A DNA stretch of 64,000 nt from Ipomoea triloba. Taxonomy: Eukaryota; Streptophyta; Magnoliopsida; Solanales; Convolvulaceae. Position 1 is the first letter of the stretch, and each line of letters begins with the position of its first letter. Of this stretch, positions 17,674-29,687 are shown piece after piece. The stretch spans positions 2,807,946 through 2,871,945 of the forward strand of contig NC_044929.1 of the NCBI RefSeq assembly GCF_003576645.1, in the 5' to 3' direction. The translations under genes were made by a program, and so were the position numbers. The notes below the pieces were generated by a model that was given only the letters and a program-made list of their open reading frames with translations, was not told the origin of the DNA and did not search any database.

Positions 17674-18931
17674 GGCGATTGAGTGTTGCAGAGACGACGT
17701 GTAGCAGAGAACTGGAAAAAATACATAGCAAATTACATCCAAATAAATTTTGATTTAGCTACCCAAATGTTTTTGTTCAAAAAAAAAAAAAAAAAAAAGC
17801 TACCCAAATGTTCGGATCCCAATAAATTTTGAATAATATAATGTATAATGAGTTGGTTCACTAAATGTTAAATTACCTTTAAAAATATTAAATTATTAGA
17901 AATATTACTATCAACATATACTACATTCTAATATACCAATAATATTTAAAAAATTAATTTTTAAATTTTTAATCATGTTCCAGTTTTAATCTTATCATAA
18001 AGAATAATTAGAAAGTACTCCGTACATTTTTTTGGTAAACAATAAATTTTTTATTTGTCTATAATTTAAAGATTAAAAATGCATTGTGACATGATTAAAA
18101 TTGCAATGTGATAGCAATTTTGCGAATTATGTCCATAATAAACAATATAACAGTTGATTTAGTCTATTTAAAAGAATTGATGATGAATTTAATTTAAATT
18201 TTATAAAAAAAATTACTTGAAATATTGATAGTGAATGTTGTTGAAATCGGTGTTGTACTTCTCCTTATTTACTAGTTCTCCCATTCTTCTAAAGTATAGC
18301 TCTATTTACCATCTCATAATCACACAAATCCGTTAGCAAGACGTGTGTAGACCAAGTAGAGCTAATTGATCTAGAGAAGAAACAACAATGAAAAGAAAGA
18401 AATCCTCACAGTAAAATTAGTACAAGTAGAAATCACACATTAAGATTTGTTTCAATTCAGCCATCTTTTCAATTCGGGACGTTTTGTACGTATATAACTT
18501 TTTCTGGATTTACAAGATCAAAAGTATTTGCTACACATCAAGAAGTATAATTTATGGAGTTGAATTTGAGAAACTCATAACTCTTTCCCATTATATTGCT
18601 ACCTTGCTTGAGCATAGGCAGAAATGCAGAATCCCCTTTGCTTCTTGCTCATTCCAATCTCCAAAGATCATTGCTTTTTTTTTTTCCTACTTTGTTCTTT
18701 ACTTTTTCCCAGTCCCAGATCTAATTCTTTCCACTTTATCCTGTTCAGTGAAATTTCTCTGTCCATTATATACCACATTTTCCACTCACCCTCACAGATC
18801 AGCACTACCAAATCTCCACCCATCTCTCACTGTCACATGTGGCAAAACTTGATTGGTTCTGAGATTTCATAACTGTTCTTCAATTTTGTTTTCTTCAAGG
18901 TTTCACTACTGTGAGTTTCCCCAGCCCCGCC
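17674..18931. other. Divergent promoter region
   Basis: About 1.26 kb separates the start codons of the DNL gene (left, minus) and the beta-propeller gene (right, plus). It is AT-rich with an 18-base A run near 17780. A TATA-like ATTATATACC lies near 18766, upstream of the plus-strand start. I see no further gene. Confidence 0.6.
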
Positions 18932-20335
18932 ATGGATTCTGCAACACTATCACCCTTGTCTACAATCAAGATTGTGAACACCCTTTTACTCCCTCCCCTG
19001 CAGAAATCTGCAACCTTATCACCCCCAAAACCCAAGCAAAAACCGCTGCTTTTGAGAATTAAGTCGCCATTTCTCACCCACTGCTCCGCAAAGCCACACA
19101 CGCACAAAGATAATGCAACAAATGGGGAGGATTTATCCGTTGAGCTCCTCAGTTCAAGAATTGAAGATGAAGGGGAAGCAAAACCCATTCCCGAACAAGC
19201 AATTTCTTCTTCTTTGATATCGAGGGGCTTGGTTTTGGATTTGGGGTGTGGGGATTCGTGGGATAACGTTGAGATCGGGTCACCAGTGGTGAAGAGATTT
19301 TTGGGCGACGAGGAAGAGAGGTGGCTCATGTGGTACCACGGGAGATCCGGGAAGAACCCGGAATCGGAATCGATCGGATTAGCGGTTTCGAGCAATGGGA
19401 TTCACTGGGAAAGAGGAATTGGGGGCGTGGAATCAAGCGGAGATGTGGGAATGGTAATGAATCCCAGCCAAGATTGGTGGGGATTCGATACCCTAAGCGT
19501 AATCCCCGGCGAGGTTTCGATAATGTCTAGCGCCAAACTTAGGGCAAACAGCGCCGCCGTTTACTGGCTCTACTACACCGGTTTCAGCGCCGAAAAACTG
19601 GAATTCCCAGAGAATTTCCCATTCCAAAACCCAGAAAGGGCCTGCTCCAATTCCTCAAAATCCCCCAATTGTTTCAAGTCACTCCCGGGGTTAGCAATGA
19701 GCCAAGACGGGAGACACTGGGCGAGAATCGAAGGCGAGCATCATTCGGGAGCTCTATTCGACTCCGGCCAGGAAGGAGAATGGGATTCTCTATTCATATC
19801 CTCGCCCAATGTTCTGTTTCATGGCAACGGTGATCTCAGAATGTACTACCATTCATTCGACACAAAAAGTGGTTGCTTTGCCATCGGGATAGCAAGGTCA
19901 AGGGATGGGATAAAATGGGTGAAGCTAGGGAAGATCCTAGGGGGAGGGGGGGAGGGGGCGTTTGATGAGATGGGAGTAATGAACCCCAATGTGGTGAGGA
20001 ACAAGAGGGATGGGGGGTATGTGATGGGGTATGAAGGGGTTGGATTGGATGGGAAAAGGAGCATTGGAATGGCGGTTTCATCAGATGGGTTGAAGGGGTG
20101 GAGGAGGGTGAATAATAGCAAGTCTGTATTGAAACAATGTGAAGAAGAAGATGGATGGGATAGTGAAGGGGTGGGTTCACCTTGCCTAGTTGAGATGGAT
20201 AATGGAGGTGAAGATTGTCAATGGAGGCTTTATTATAGAGGAGTTGGGAGAGGTGGAAGGACTGGTATTGGATTGGCACTCTCTGATGGTGCTGATTTGC
20301 AAAGGTTTCAAAGATGGACAGGGTTCCATATCTGA
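18932..20335 (+). CDS. Plastid-type five-bladed beta-propeller (arabinanase/levansucrase/invertase-like) protein
   Basis: Single-exon gene of 467 residues. The start is the first ATG in frame (MDSATLSPLST). Residues 1 to about 60 are rich in Ser, Thr, Pro and Lys and lack acidic residues, as in a chloroplast transit peptide. The rest carries repeated blade motifs of the glycoside hydrolase family 32/43/68 fold: WLMWYHGRSG, IGLAVSSNGIHWERG, LAMSQDGRHW, IGIARSRDGIKWVKLG, IGMAVSSDGLKGW and WRLYYRGVGRGGRTGIGLAL. Plant proteins of this type are annotated as arabinanase/levansucrase/invertase-like; I know of no established substrate, and I do not assign catalytic residues. It could be a non-catalytic carbohydrate-binding propeller. 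Base composition is clearly more GC-rich than its flanks. Confidence 0.82.
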   Translation: MDSATLSPLSTIKIVNTLLLPPLQKSATLSPPKPKQKPLLLRIKSPFLTHCSAKPHTHKDNATNGEDLSVELLSSRIEDEGEAKPIPEQAISSSLISRGLVLDLGCGDSWDNVEIGSPVVKRFLGDEEERWLMWYHGRSGKNPESESIGLAVSSNGIHWERGIGGVESSGDVGMVMNPSQDWWGFDTLSVIPGEVSIMSSAKLRANSAAVYWLYYTGFSAEKLEFPENFPFQNPERACSNSSKSPNCFKSLPGLAMSQDGRHWARIEGEHHSGALFDSGQEGEWDSLFISSPNVLFHGNGDLRMYYHSFDTKSGCFAIGIARSRDGIKWVKLGKILGGGGEGAFDEMGVMNPNVVRNKRDGGYVMGYEGVGLDGKRSIGMAVSSDGLKGWRRVNNSKSVLKQCEEEDGWDSEGVGSPCLVEMDNGGEDCQWRLYYRGVGRGGRTGIGLALSDGADLQRFQRWTGFHI

Positions 20336-22479
20336 TCCACACCGGCTTAGCTCATTAGTTCAGTAGAAAGTATTTGGGACAAATGCTTCGTTTGTGATTG
20401 ATATGTACCTACCTCTATTTTTTTTTATTGCCTACCATTACTTTAATTCAATTTCTGTTTTCCTTTTAAGCCTGTACCGTATTTAAACTAATCTCCATTT
20501 ACATCGTCGAGCTGACCTAATTAACGAGCAAAGTGATAGTCATATTGTTTTTTGCATCAAGTGAGAGTGTACGACCACTCACTCAACTAAATTGGTTTCC
20601 TTTCCTCAATTTTCATAATCTTTATTTCTACTTTTTCAAATATACAACTAAACCTAAAGGGTGTTTGGTTCAAACATTGGAATCAAATAATTACAATTGA
20701 TTCCTTCTATAAAATACTGTATAATACAACATATTTATGCATAAATGAGCAGAAAAATGATGTGATAACACTTATATTTGTATTATTAGTGCTAGTGTTG
20801 AATCGGACATATATAATGGTGGTGGGATTATCTTTTATTGTAATTTTGACCTTAATTTATAAATAAATAAATAAGAATTTTAAATAAAAATCCAAAGAAA
20901 TACGGAGTACTTATTTATTTAAATTAGCATTAGATAATGGGTGAGTCTTAAGAATTAGGCTGAGCCCAGTATATCTCATGAACCACGCTAGACTTTCAAT
21001 GGCCCAATGGCCCAAATTCTAGTAATTATACAAACAAAAACAAAAACAAAAACAAAAAAAAACAAAAAAACAAAAAAAAAAAAGAAGAAGAAGAAAAAGA
21101 TTCAATCTCACAACGGCCTAGAACCAAGAAAAATCACTTAAATATTACTCGTACTACTAGGCTAATGGTGGTGGAGAAAATAATCTTTAGAAATCATTTT
21201 ATAGGTTTTTCGTGTTTGAAAGAGGATAGAAAATTGAAATATACTATCAAGTGCACAATTTATACTACAAAGTACATAATGAGTTTTATATTACAAGTGC
21301 ATAATTTTATACTACAAAGTTTAAAAATATCGTTTTTTAGAGTCATTGATCTGAACAAATCAACGGTTCAGATTCCATCCCCCTTTTTTTTTTACATGGG
21401 CCTTTCTTTTCATCTGATCTGTATCCCTTTATATTAATTTGCACCTGGCCTCAACAATTACAAATAGTTGAATTTTTCAGACAAAATGTATTCTATTCCA
21501 CTTGAAATGGAATCATATAATTAATTTGTTGTAACTAGAAATGGTTATCAATGTTTAATAAAAACGCTCATAACCCTTAGTCATCCTCACTTTTTAGGTC
21601 AATATTCTTTATTGGAAAAGAGAAGTGGCAATAAGAAAAGGGCATACAAGAGAAGATAAAATGGGATGCTCTCATATATAACTTTAATTCATCACATGCC
21701 ATGGGTCCATATAACAACTTATTTGCCAAAGGAATATGTGGCTTTGCAGTGCAGATAGCAACAGTGAAATATCTTGATGTCTCACCCTGCCCGATCACCC
21801 AGGAACACATATATGCTCATTAGATTCTCACTTTCTCAGTCTGGACATCTATTTCGATTATTACAAATGCTTTCATGATTTTCAATTTATATATAATAAT
21901 TTTGTAAGTCACTGTCAAATACAATACAACAATATTCGTATTTTTTTTAATGTAACGGGCCTAGACTTTCACCACAGTTGGCATGTAGATTTTATTAAGA
22001 CTCTTGTATTCTAAGCACACTAGAGTACATCAACAAATTAAAAAAAAAAATCTTAATTTACCATAAGTTCTAACTCCTAAAATCAAGCACAACATCCGCA
22101 ACCTTCAAAGCACAAACCAAAATTACCAAAGCTCTCCTACGTAAATAAATATGAAAAATTAAGAAAAAAATTCACAACCCCCCGCACACACATAAGTATA
22201 CATATACATATGCTCAGATTGAGATTTGAACACTCAACTTGTAAATAAATATGAAAAAAAAAAGAAAAAAGAAGGATAGTGAGTAGTGTTTTCTTTATGC
22301 AAGTGTTCAAATCTTAACATGAGTATGTATATATGTATTTATTTTGGACATATTAAGGTAAAATTAATTTTGGCTGTAAAAAAATTAATTTTAAATATTT
22401 ATAAAATAATATATGAGTTGGAATGTAAGGATGATGACATGCCCTGAGATTATGTCAGCGCCACATGAATTATTGTCTT

Positions 22480-22544
22480 TTTTTTTTTTTAGTACTACTG
22501 ACTCTATTACAATGTAGTATCTGTTCATAACTACTTTGTCAACC
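22480..22544 (-). mobile_element. 5'-truncated SINE (family A)
   Basis: It starts with a T run, then GTACTACTGACTCTATTACA and GTATCTGTTCATAACTAC, the inverse of the 3' half of the SINE at 3626. TATTGTCTTT flanks it on both sides (ends near 22479 and 22554), a 10-bp target-site duplication. The tRNA-like half is missing. Confidence 0.8.
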
Positions 22545-22759
22545 TATTGTCTTTAATTGTTTCACTTTTTAAAGTAGAGCACTTCTCCTTGTAAAAAGTG
22601 TAGACACATACATACTTTTCATCTTGAGAAATCAAAGGCTAAGATCTCATCATTACTAAACTTTCAATTTTGCAATAATTATAAAATGAATCACACTCTT
22701 AAAAAATTTCAATAATTATAAAATTGATCCCGTGTTTTTATTTTATTAAAACCGTTCAC

Positions 22760-22915
22760 ACCAGGTCACCCCAGTTAAAAGGCAAAGTTTTGGCCAGATT
22801 GATTTCTCTATAAAAAAAAAGGGATTCAAACACCTGACATTTCTTAAAGGATGAGAGTCTACAACCACTCATGGTCTCACGCTAACCAAGCTGGTTCATT
22901 AAAACTTTTAATTTA
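22760..22915 (-). mobile_element. tRNA-derived SINE-like element (family B)
   Basis: Read on the minus strand it contains GCTTGGTTAGCGTGAGACC (A-box-like) and GGTGTTTGAATCCC (B-box-like) followed by an A/T-rich tail, the layout of a tRNA-derived SINE. Part of the same motif set (GAGTGGTCGTACACTCTCA) occurs near 20560 on the minus strand. Boundaries are approximate and no target duplication was identified. Confidence 0.5.
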
Positions 22916-23499
22916 AAATCATTAACCAAGCTATAAATAATAATAAAAAAAAAACAAAAAAGTGTCCAATGACCGATTAACCAAAGTTTCTTTATTCGAC
23001 TAGGTAATTATTAAAGTTGAATCAAGATTTGCACACATCTTTCTACAAAATTATGAACTAATTCGTATTTAACAGTACAAATAAGTTGATGCAAGCTAAG
23101 TACCAATAATAAAATGGAGAAGTATTAGATAAGTTTCTCTTAGACAGATTCCAAGTGACTGAAAAGGATTGGGGTGCTGAAAAGTGGACAAAAACTAAAG
23201 AAGAAAAGAGAGAACTTTATTATATCTTTACATTTCAACCTTTTGGCATCACTAGTTTACATCCTTTTTGGCCCTGAAAGAGAAAGGTGCTTGGCCTTTT
23301 GTGATGACATAAATTCCAGTTTATCTACACATGCATGGCCTACAACAAACTTTAGCTGGTTTTCAAAATTAGCTTCCACCTTTATCTATGTTCCCATTTG
23401 TGCCCACCATAACTTTTGTACCTTGTCCTAAACTCTTTGGATCTCATATTCTTTTTTGATAGATTAACTTTTCTACTTACACTAGACTAATCTCCAGTT

Positions 23500-23895
23500 C
23501 CCAGAACCCTGCCCAAGGACGCTGGAAAAGGTAAATTACGAGTTGCCCAATCAGTCCTCATTTTTCACCCTACCTATACACTTTGCACACATCTAACCCC
23601 CACCCTCCGGAGAACCCTGCCCGAGGGCGCTAGAGGAGGTAAATTGCGAGTCGCTCAATCAGTCCTCAGTTTTCACCCTACCTATACACTTTGCACATAT
23701 CTAACCCCCACCCTCCGGAGAACCCTGCTTGAGGGCACAGGAGGAGGTAAATTGCAAGTCGTCCAATCAGTCCTCAGTTTCCACGTACCCCTACCTTGGC
23801 TACATATACACTTTGCACACATCTAACCCCCACCCTCCCGTGGAGCAAGATTTCACCAAAGTGACCCTTGAACCATTGAACTAAGCCCCACGGAA
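23500..23895 (-). repeat. About 117-bp tandem repeat, three copies, in a tRNA-derived element
   Basis: Three successive units contain GAACCCTGCCCGAGGGCGCT, GAGGTAAATTGCGAGTCG, CAATCAGTCCTCAGTTTTCA and CACTTTGCACACATCTAACC. The minus strand just after them begins GGGGCTTAGTTCAATGGTTC, which resembles a tRNA-like head with an A box. A related element lies at 39640-39860 (plus) with fragments at 37278-37420 and 41695-41790. Confidence 0.7.
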
Positions 23896-24482
23896 CAGAT
23901 TTCATATTCTTTCATTTGCAGAAAGAGTGTAAGAAAGCTTGTTAAACAATGCACAGTGATATTAAATGATTTCAATCAAGCAAATGCTGGTTGATACAAA
24001 ACTTGCTTGTCCATCAAAAGCAATAATGTTATGTTAAGTAGTGATCACAAGAAAAAATTGCAAATGATATATATATCTTGAATGCCACTTTCAGTCAGTA
24101 AAAGATACAAAAAAAGAGGATACCAAGGCCAAGGATATACTACATTTACATTTACAGACTGCAAAAACTTTTCTTTGCTTTAGTGCAATCAAGATTCTCT
24201 CTTATTTCTGTGCCTATCAGGTCGCCTGTTAAAGATATATATATATATATGTACATGAAACACACTGACAAACTATATATGCTCGTATCGAAATTGAAGC
24301 AGCATTCCACATAGCGCTGCCAAAACGCAAACAAAAAAAGTCACTAACTGAAAGGATTAGTAAGAGCTCTTCCCCTTGGCAAGTGTTACTCAACATATAT
24401 ACTCGATTCTCGGTGATGAAATGACTTTACTGGCAGCTGCATTACCTTAAACAATTCGAGGTAGTTGCAATGGTTAAGCATT

Positions 24483-26797
24483 TTACGTGCTCTCGTGGAA
24501 GTTGAGTGATCGAGTCAAGGCGGCAGGGTTGGCTTTCATCAACCAAGAATGATCAGCCACGTGAGGGTTTTTCTCGTCGGCTTTTGAGCTAAAGGCCTTC
24601 AAGAGGCTTGCTCCTGGTGAATCGGTTTTTTCGTTCTTGATTCCTAATGTGGACCAGATAGAGCTCTTTGCTGCTTCGTTCGAGTCATCAATTCGAAGAG
24701 CCTTAGGGATCAGTACAGTCGTCGTCCCTCTATTCTCTCTCGTCTTCCCTAAAGGCTCTTCTCCCGTGCTGCTGTTTGATGATTTGAGAATGTGTCCCTC
24801 TCGGGAACGTTTCCCCAATGTTTGAGACATCGGGCTACTGCATTGGGCTGAGAGATCAGAAGAAGATGACGGGGAGATCCACGCCACATTCCAAGGACTA
24901 CAACTCCAGTAGGGCGCTGCTGGAGCTGGGTAAAACGACACGGGAAAGCTCGAAGGATTAAGAGCGGGATTCCACGAACAAGGCCAAGGTGGAGGCCCGG
25001 GAAAGCACGGTACTTGAGGTGGAAATCCATGAAAGTTCTTCCACATTGATTCGGTTACACCAGCCCCGTTACCTCCCCTCTCTATAGACATACTCGAAGG
25101 CCCATTAGAGTGTTCATTATTTCCGGTATCCCTCCCACCATAACAAGCGGGAGCTTGTTCAGATCCACGATATCTTCCATTTGGACCACAATTCTGCGGT
25201 TTCTCAACAAGGTCCAGCATGGAAGTCGTTATATTTTTGCAAAGGGGCGTATCTGAGCCAAAAGCAAGGACAGCTCCATTTGCATTTTCAGAAACCATTA
25301 TATGATGGTAATTCGTAGCAGCAGAACTCTTGTTCTTGCGTCGGCCTGAACCAACAGGAACGTTTCTCATTATTCCCCCGGCAGTCCAATACCGCTGACA
25401 ATTCTTGCAAAAATGGCGGGGCTGGTTGACATTGTAGTTGTTGTAGTAGCAGAACTTGGTGTCCAGGCTATTGCAGCGGGGACATGGAAGAATTTTATCG
25501 GGCTTTTTAAGCAGCGTCTTTTCTTGAGAGTCACTCGATTCACTCGGGTCATCCTTCTTGATATCTTTCGAGGACCCTGTTCCTTTATCTGGACTCTGCG
25601 TCCTCGGAGGATCTTCACTAATAACCGAAGAGGTTACTGCTTCTACCGACTCTTCAGCAATTGAAACCGGGGATTCAACTTCCTGCTTATCGCCCGTAAG
25701 TTCTACTCCTGAAGTGTTCTGATAATAATTTCATGATAAGGGTTAAACTTGATCAGCTTTCTTGCAAAAACAATAAACTGTACATTTAGCTAGCATGCAT
25801 ATCAATCCAATTTGTCTAGTCTAGTCTAGTCAGGCAAACATTTTCCTATCATCAGTTACTGATGTAAGTATGTTCCCCCATGCCCATGGTTTTCCTAGCA
25901 CAAACTACTAATACAGTTTCCTTTGACCACAATAAAAGAGAAAAGATGAGATAACGCCAGCCAAGTTGACTAAGGATACAAACTTATAACCACAAGGTCA
26001 CCAGTTAAAATCCTAGCCTCCTGGTTTGAAACAGTCAGCTATGGACAACATAGGCTAATTTATCTTTGATTTGAACCAGCCAACTATGAGAAATAGGCTG
26101 GTTTATCTATGATTCTTTACCAGCTATGGCACAAGGCAGGGGGTTTATCCAGTGCAGAGTAGTGGCTGGGGTTTTTCCTTGTCAACCCAATAAAAGAGAC
26201 AAGACATCAAGCCTAAGATTTTGCCATATCAAACATGGGGGCATGTATAATCAATCAATTCAATCAAAGGGCAAACTTTGGACTCAATTCCAGAAATTTC
26301 TAGGATTGAATTCAAGAAACAACCATAGGGGTTGTAGCTGTGATTCTTCATTTCATTTGCTAGGAGATCCAAAATGGTTCAGAGCAATTCAATCAAAGTT
26401 ACAAACTTTTGACTCAATTCCAGAAAACATGATCAACCCATTACTCACTATACTACTCTGAATAATGGGTTTCCCTTAAACACCACAAAAGCCTTCACTG
26501 AACCCAATATATGTTCTTTTGAATGCAGAAGAAATAGAATAGAATTTCAAAGCAAAAAAACAGAGCTTTATATATCATATATACTAAAAACAACCCAATA
26601 TTTTCATATTCCATCACGTAAAACCAGCAAAACAGAAGTATAAACATGGTTTTTTTCAAGAATTCTACCTTGTTGTCATGTGAAGGCGTCGTAACAGAAT
26701 TGGAAACGTCGCCGTCGTCTTGCGGCGGCGCCGGCGCCGGCGGCAGAGAGATCGTCATCCCGAAGAGCTTGATCGCCGGGTCTTTCACTTCCGACAT
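24483..26797 (-). CDS. CDF: Cycling Dof factor (CDF), Dof zinc-finger transcription factor
   Basis: CDF proteins repress CONSTANS and FT in the morning and are degraded through FKF1 and GIGANTEA, so they gate photoperiodic flowering. Exons 26797-26669 and 25718-24483 give 454 residues. Exon 1 encodes a short N terminus with [10 protein letters not shown], typical of CDFs. The Dof finger spans about residues 120-172 with Cys122, Cys125, Cys147 and Cys150 in the CX2CX21CX2C pattern and CQRYWTAGG. The C terminus has CDF motifs: [27 protein letters not shown] and [13 protein letters not shown]. The 949-bp intron holds SINE-like sequence. The first Trp of the usual LWIPKTLRI motif is replaced. From memory the Arabidopsis orthologue near the MYB-CC gene is CDF5 (At1g69570); I am not certain which CDF this is. 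Confidence 0.93.
25955..26200 (+). mobile_element. SINE-like element in CDF intron
   Basis: A tRNA-like head (GCCAAGTTGACTAAGG, then AGGTCACCAGTTAAAATCC, resembling A and B boxes) is followed by repeats of CAGCTATGGACAACATAGGC and CAACTATGAGAAATAGGC. It lies inside the CDF intron on the opposite strand to the gene. Ends are approximate. Confidence 0.4.
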
Positions 26798-27303
26798 TCT
26801 GGTTTGCTTTTGATTTTCTCCCACGTTTAAAGTTTTCATTTTCTCCCTTTTCCAACACACGAAACACAAAACACCTTTCAAAAGTCTTTCTCTTTTGTAA
26901 CACGCAGCTTTTTTTCTCGGTTTCTTCGCTCTCTCTCTCTCTTCTCTCTCTCTCTCTCCACTTTTTTTTCAAACGGAGTTCAGTTCAACTTGGAAGGGTG
27001 GCTGGCATGGCGGCATGATTCGTCGTCGTTTTGAGTTGGGCTATTTTTCTTTTGTTGATTTTTGCGATCAAAGTACGAAGATGATAGCAGAGAAAATGAA
27101 GAGTTGGATTTTGTTTTAACTCTCGAGGGGGATGATGGGGGTGGGGGGTTCAAAGAGACTGGGTGGGTGGCCACGTCAGCACGGAAGATGAATTTTAGCC
27201 ACAAGTTGTTTGTGGCAGTGGAGATCTTTCTTTGTGGGGATTGGGGTGGTTTTTGCTTTGCTGGTTTTTTGATTCCCCACAAACAGTAACACTCCAGTTG
27301 TGC

Positions 27304-27339
<36 letters not shown>

Positions 27340-27515
27340 GTAGTGGATCGTCCGCCTACTTGATGTTGGCCTACTTGATGTTAGGATTACTATTGTAAAA
27401 ATCAGTTTAGGCGCTAAACTCTTATAGGTCGAGGTGAAAAGGGGTGTAGATCGTTGTTAGTTGGTAGGAAAATTTTTTTAATTGATGTTTTTGCTCAAAA
27501 TGATATTGTTTTAAG

Positions 27516-27564
<49 letters not shown>

Positions 27565-29195
27565 TTTTAAAATTAGGCGACGCTGTAGGCACTAGGCGTC
27601 CCTCCTGCGGCCACCTATCGCCTTCTGTAACATTGGTTAGGATTAAAGACAGCAGTGTGAGGTTTAAATGGATCTCGTGTGCACACATGAAGACTAAAGT
27701 CTGATCGGTAAACTGATTGTACAATTCATGATTTACATATGCAGTGACTCTAGGGGAAGGATCATGTGAGTTTAGAATTAGTCCAGCAAAATTAGACAAC
27801 TTAATTGGTCACAGAGATAAAATTCGATAAAATAATTAGAGATTGAGTCTCACTAACGACACGGTAGTCATGATAATAAAGGGAGAAGGAAGTGCTTTTG
27901 GAGTGTTTTAATTAATTTATTTATTATCATTCCTTTTTCGTCCATATCAGCCAGCCTCAGCCGCAGACTGCGCATTTCCCAATTATACTCCTACAATGCA
28001 TTCTTAGATTTGCCTAATTTATTGTTTTGATCTTGACTCCAACCTGCAACTATGTACTTGCATTCTGTACCACAAATACGTTGTTTTTGTTTAGTTTGGA
28101 ATTTTTTTAATTCCTTTTTCATTCTAAATTTCTAATGTCTTCTTCCAAAAAAATGGAAAATGATAAATATTGTACTTATATCAATCGAGTTAGAAAAAAT
28201 ATTTCATGTAACAAAAAGTATTTGTATTTTCTTTATTTTTTCTTTTTTAACAAATGACATTACAAAAACTCTATATAAAATTCGTATAATTTTACTCTTA
28301 GAAAACTAATAGCTGCATTTGGTTCAAATTATAGCGCATAATTCATCGAATGTTATATGTCATTATATGATTCAAGGGAATGGTGGATTTCAAAATTGGA
28401 TTTTTATTTTATTTATTTTTCACATCCATGTGAATCTTTATTCTGCAAATGCTACAAGAAAAATATTAAAATACCTATAACTTTTTTTTTAATTTACTTA
28501 TGGTGTTTTAGAGAGAGAGAGAGAGTAACGTTCAAATGAAAACTTGCGCTACTCTCCTGCCACATCTCTGCTACACCTCTGCCAAAATCCTTACTCTTGT
28601 AGGGAGAAAATCTCAGCATAATTTCAAACATCACACTTGTTAAAAGTTTAATCTTGGGATTTTACTGTTCCAAAACCTTCCCCAATATCATTATTGGGGA
28701 AGGCCTTATGGCCTTTTTTTTTTTTTTTTTTTAGAGTTTATGGTTTCATTTTTTTCTCTTCTTTTTGGGAATATTTAATGTCTAGTTTTTTTTTTTTTTG
28801 AGTTAATACCACAAATGATTTTTGACTATTGAGTTAGTACTCCTTTTAGTTCTCGACTTTCAATTCGACCAAAACATATATCTTAACTTTCATTTTTACC
28901 ACAAAGAGTCCTACATTAAAATTTCTGTTAAATAGGTTTTGAATTGATCTATTTTTTTTTTAAAAAAAAAAAGTCGTTAATCTTTTTCAATATGAATATT
29001 AAATTTTCCCTTTAAACGTTATCTCCCCTCCATCTTATAGGATGGTCAAGGTTAGACTACAAGGTACTAGGTACTTTACTATTCTAAAGTTGACGATGGT
29101 GATTGACGAGGGTTAGGAGTTTAGGAACTAATCTCTTTATCACTCATATCATATAAATTTGTTGAAATTTATGAGGGTGGTTGGCAAGGGGACCC
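26798..29195. other. CDF upstream region and AT-rich intergenic DNA
   Basis: It contains a (CT)n tract in the CDF 5' UTR region (26930-26960), an (ATA)n microsatellite (27307-27334), an (AT)n microsatellite (about 27519-27555), a (GA)n tract (28511-28525) and several T runs. I see no gene. Confidence 0.65.
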
Positions 29196-29687
29196 TCAGG
29201 AACGTACAAATCTTTTCATCACGCCATATCTCATATCAAAATCATATGTTGAAATTGATGGTGGTGGTTGGCGATGGTCTGGACCCTTAAGAACCAATCT
29301 CTTCATCACGACATGTTTCATATCAAAATCATCTGTTGAAATTGATGAGGGTTGTTGACGAGTGTCTGGACTTTCAGGAACTAATCTTTTCACTACCTCA
29401 TATCGTCTCATATTAAAATCATCTGTTGAAATTGATGAGGGTGGTTGACGAGAGTCTGGATCCTCAGGAACCAATCTCTTTATCAACCTATATCTCATAT
29501 TAAAATCATCTGTTGAAATTGATGGGGGTGGTTGCCGAGGATTTGGACCCTCAGAAACCAATCTCTTCATCACTCTATATCTCATATCAAAATGATTATG
29601 ATGTTGATTTTGGTTCGTAGGTGTTGATGAAATAATTACAAATAGGAGAGAGATTGTAAACAAATGAAGTTGGTATTCGGACATCAT
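29196..29687 (-). CDS. Secreted precursor with four tandem CLE-like peptide motifs
   Basis: Single-exon gene of 163 residues that I do not recognise as a named gene. Residues 1 to about 22 (MMSEYQLHLFTISLLFVIIS) are a clear signal peptide. The rest is a tandem repeat of 29-30 residues: a KR pair, then RLVSEGPNPRQP (from residue 42), RLVPEDPDSRQP (71), RLVPESPDTRQQ (101), RLVLKGPDHRQP (130) and a decayed RFVRS end (159). Each is followed by PSSIST, DDFNMRY or close variants. The motif resembles the CLE peptide-hormone core (R-L-V-P-x-G-P-D/N-P), with Arg-Gln where CLE peptides usually have Leu/Ile-His. A KR pair before every motif suggests proteolytic release. I infer a multi-peptide CLE-like precursor. 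It could instead be another repeated secreted protein. No clear TATA box is seen. Confidence 0.72.
   Translation of the reverse strand: MMSEYQLHLFTISLLFVIISSTPTNQNQHHNHFDMRYRVMKRLVSEGPNPRQPPPSISTDDFNMRYRLIKRLVPEDPDSRQPPSSISTDDFNMRRYEVVKRLVPESPDTRQQPSSISTDDFDMKHVVMKRLVLKGPDHRQPPPSISTYDFDMRYGVMKRFVRS

Larger units (their letters stand above)
20336..24482. other. Intergenic region with SINEs and tandem repeats
   Basis: About 4.1 kb without a recognisable gene. It holds the 3' UTR of the propeller gene, an A-rich (AAAAAC)n tract near 21040-21090, a fragment related to the second SINE family near 20540-20600, a truncated SINE at 22480-22544, a tRNA-like SINE at about 22760-22915, the tandem repeats at about 23500-23880, and the CDF 3' flank. 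Short open frames here are not conserved-looking. Confidence 0.65.

Noticed and set aside
18911..18931. Beta-propeller gene start at 18911
   Set aside because: The codon is GTG; the first ATG is at 18932.
23500..23895. CRISPR-like array
   Set aside because: The units are adjacent tandem repeats with no spacers, in a plant genome.
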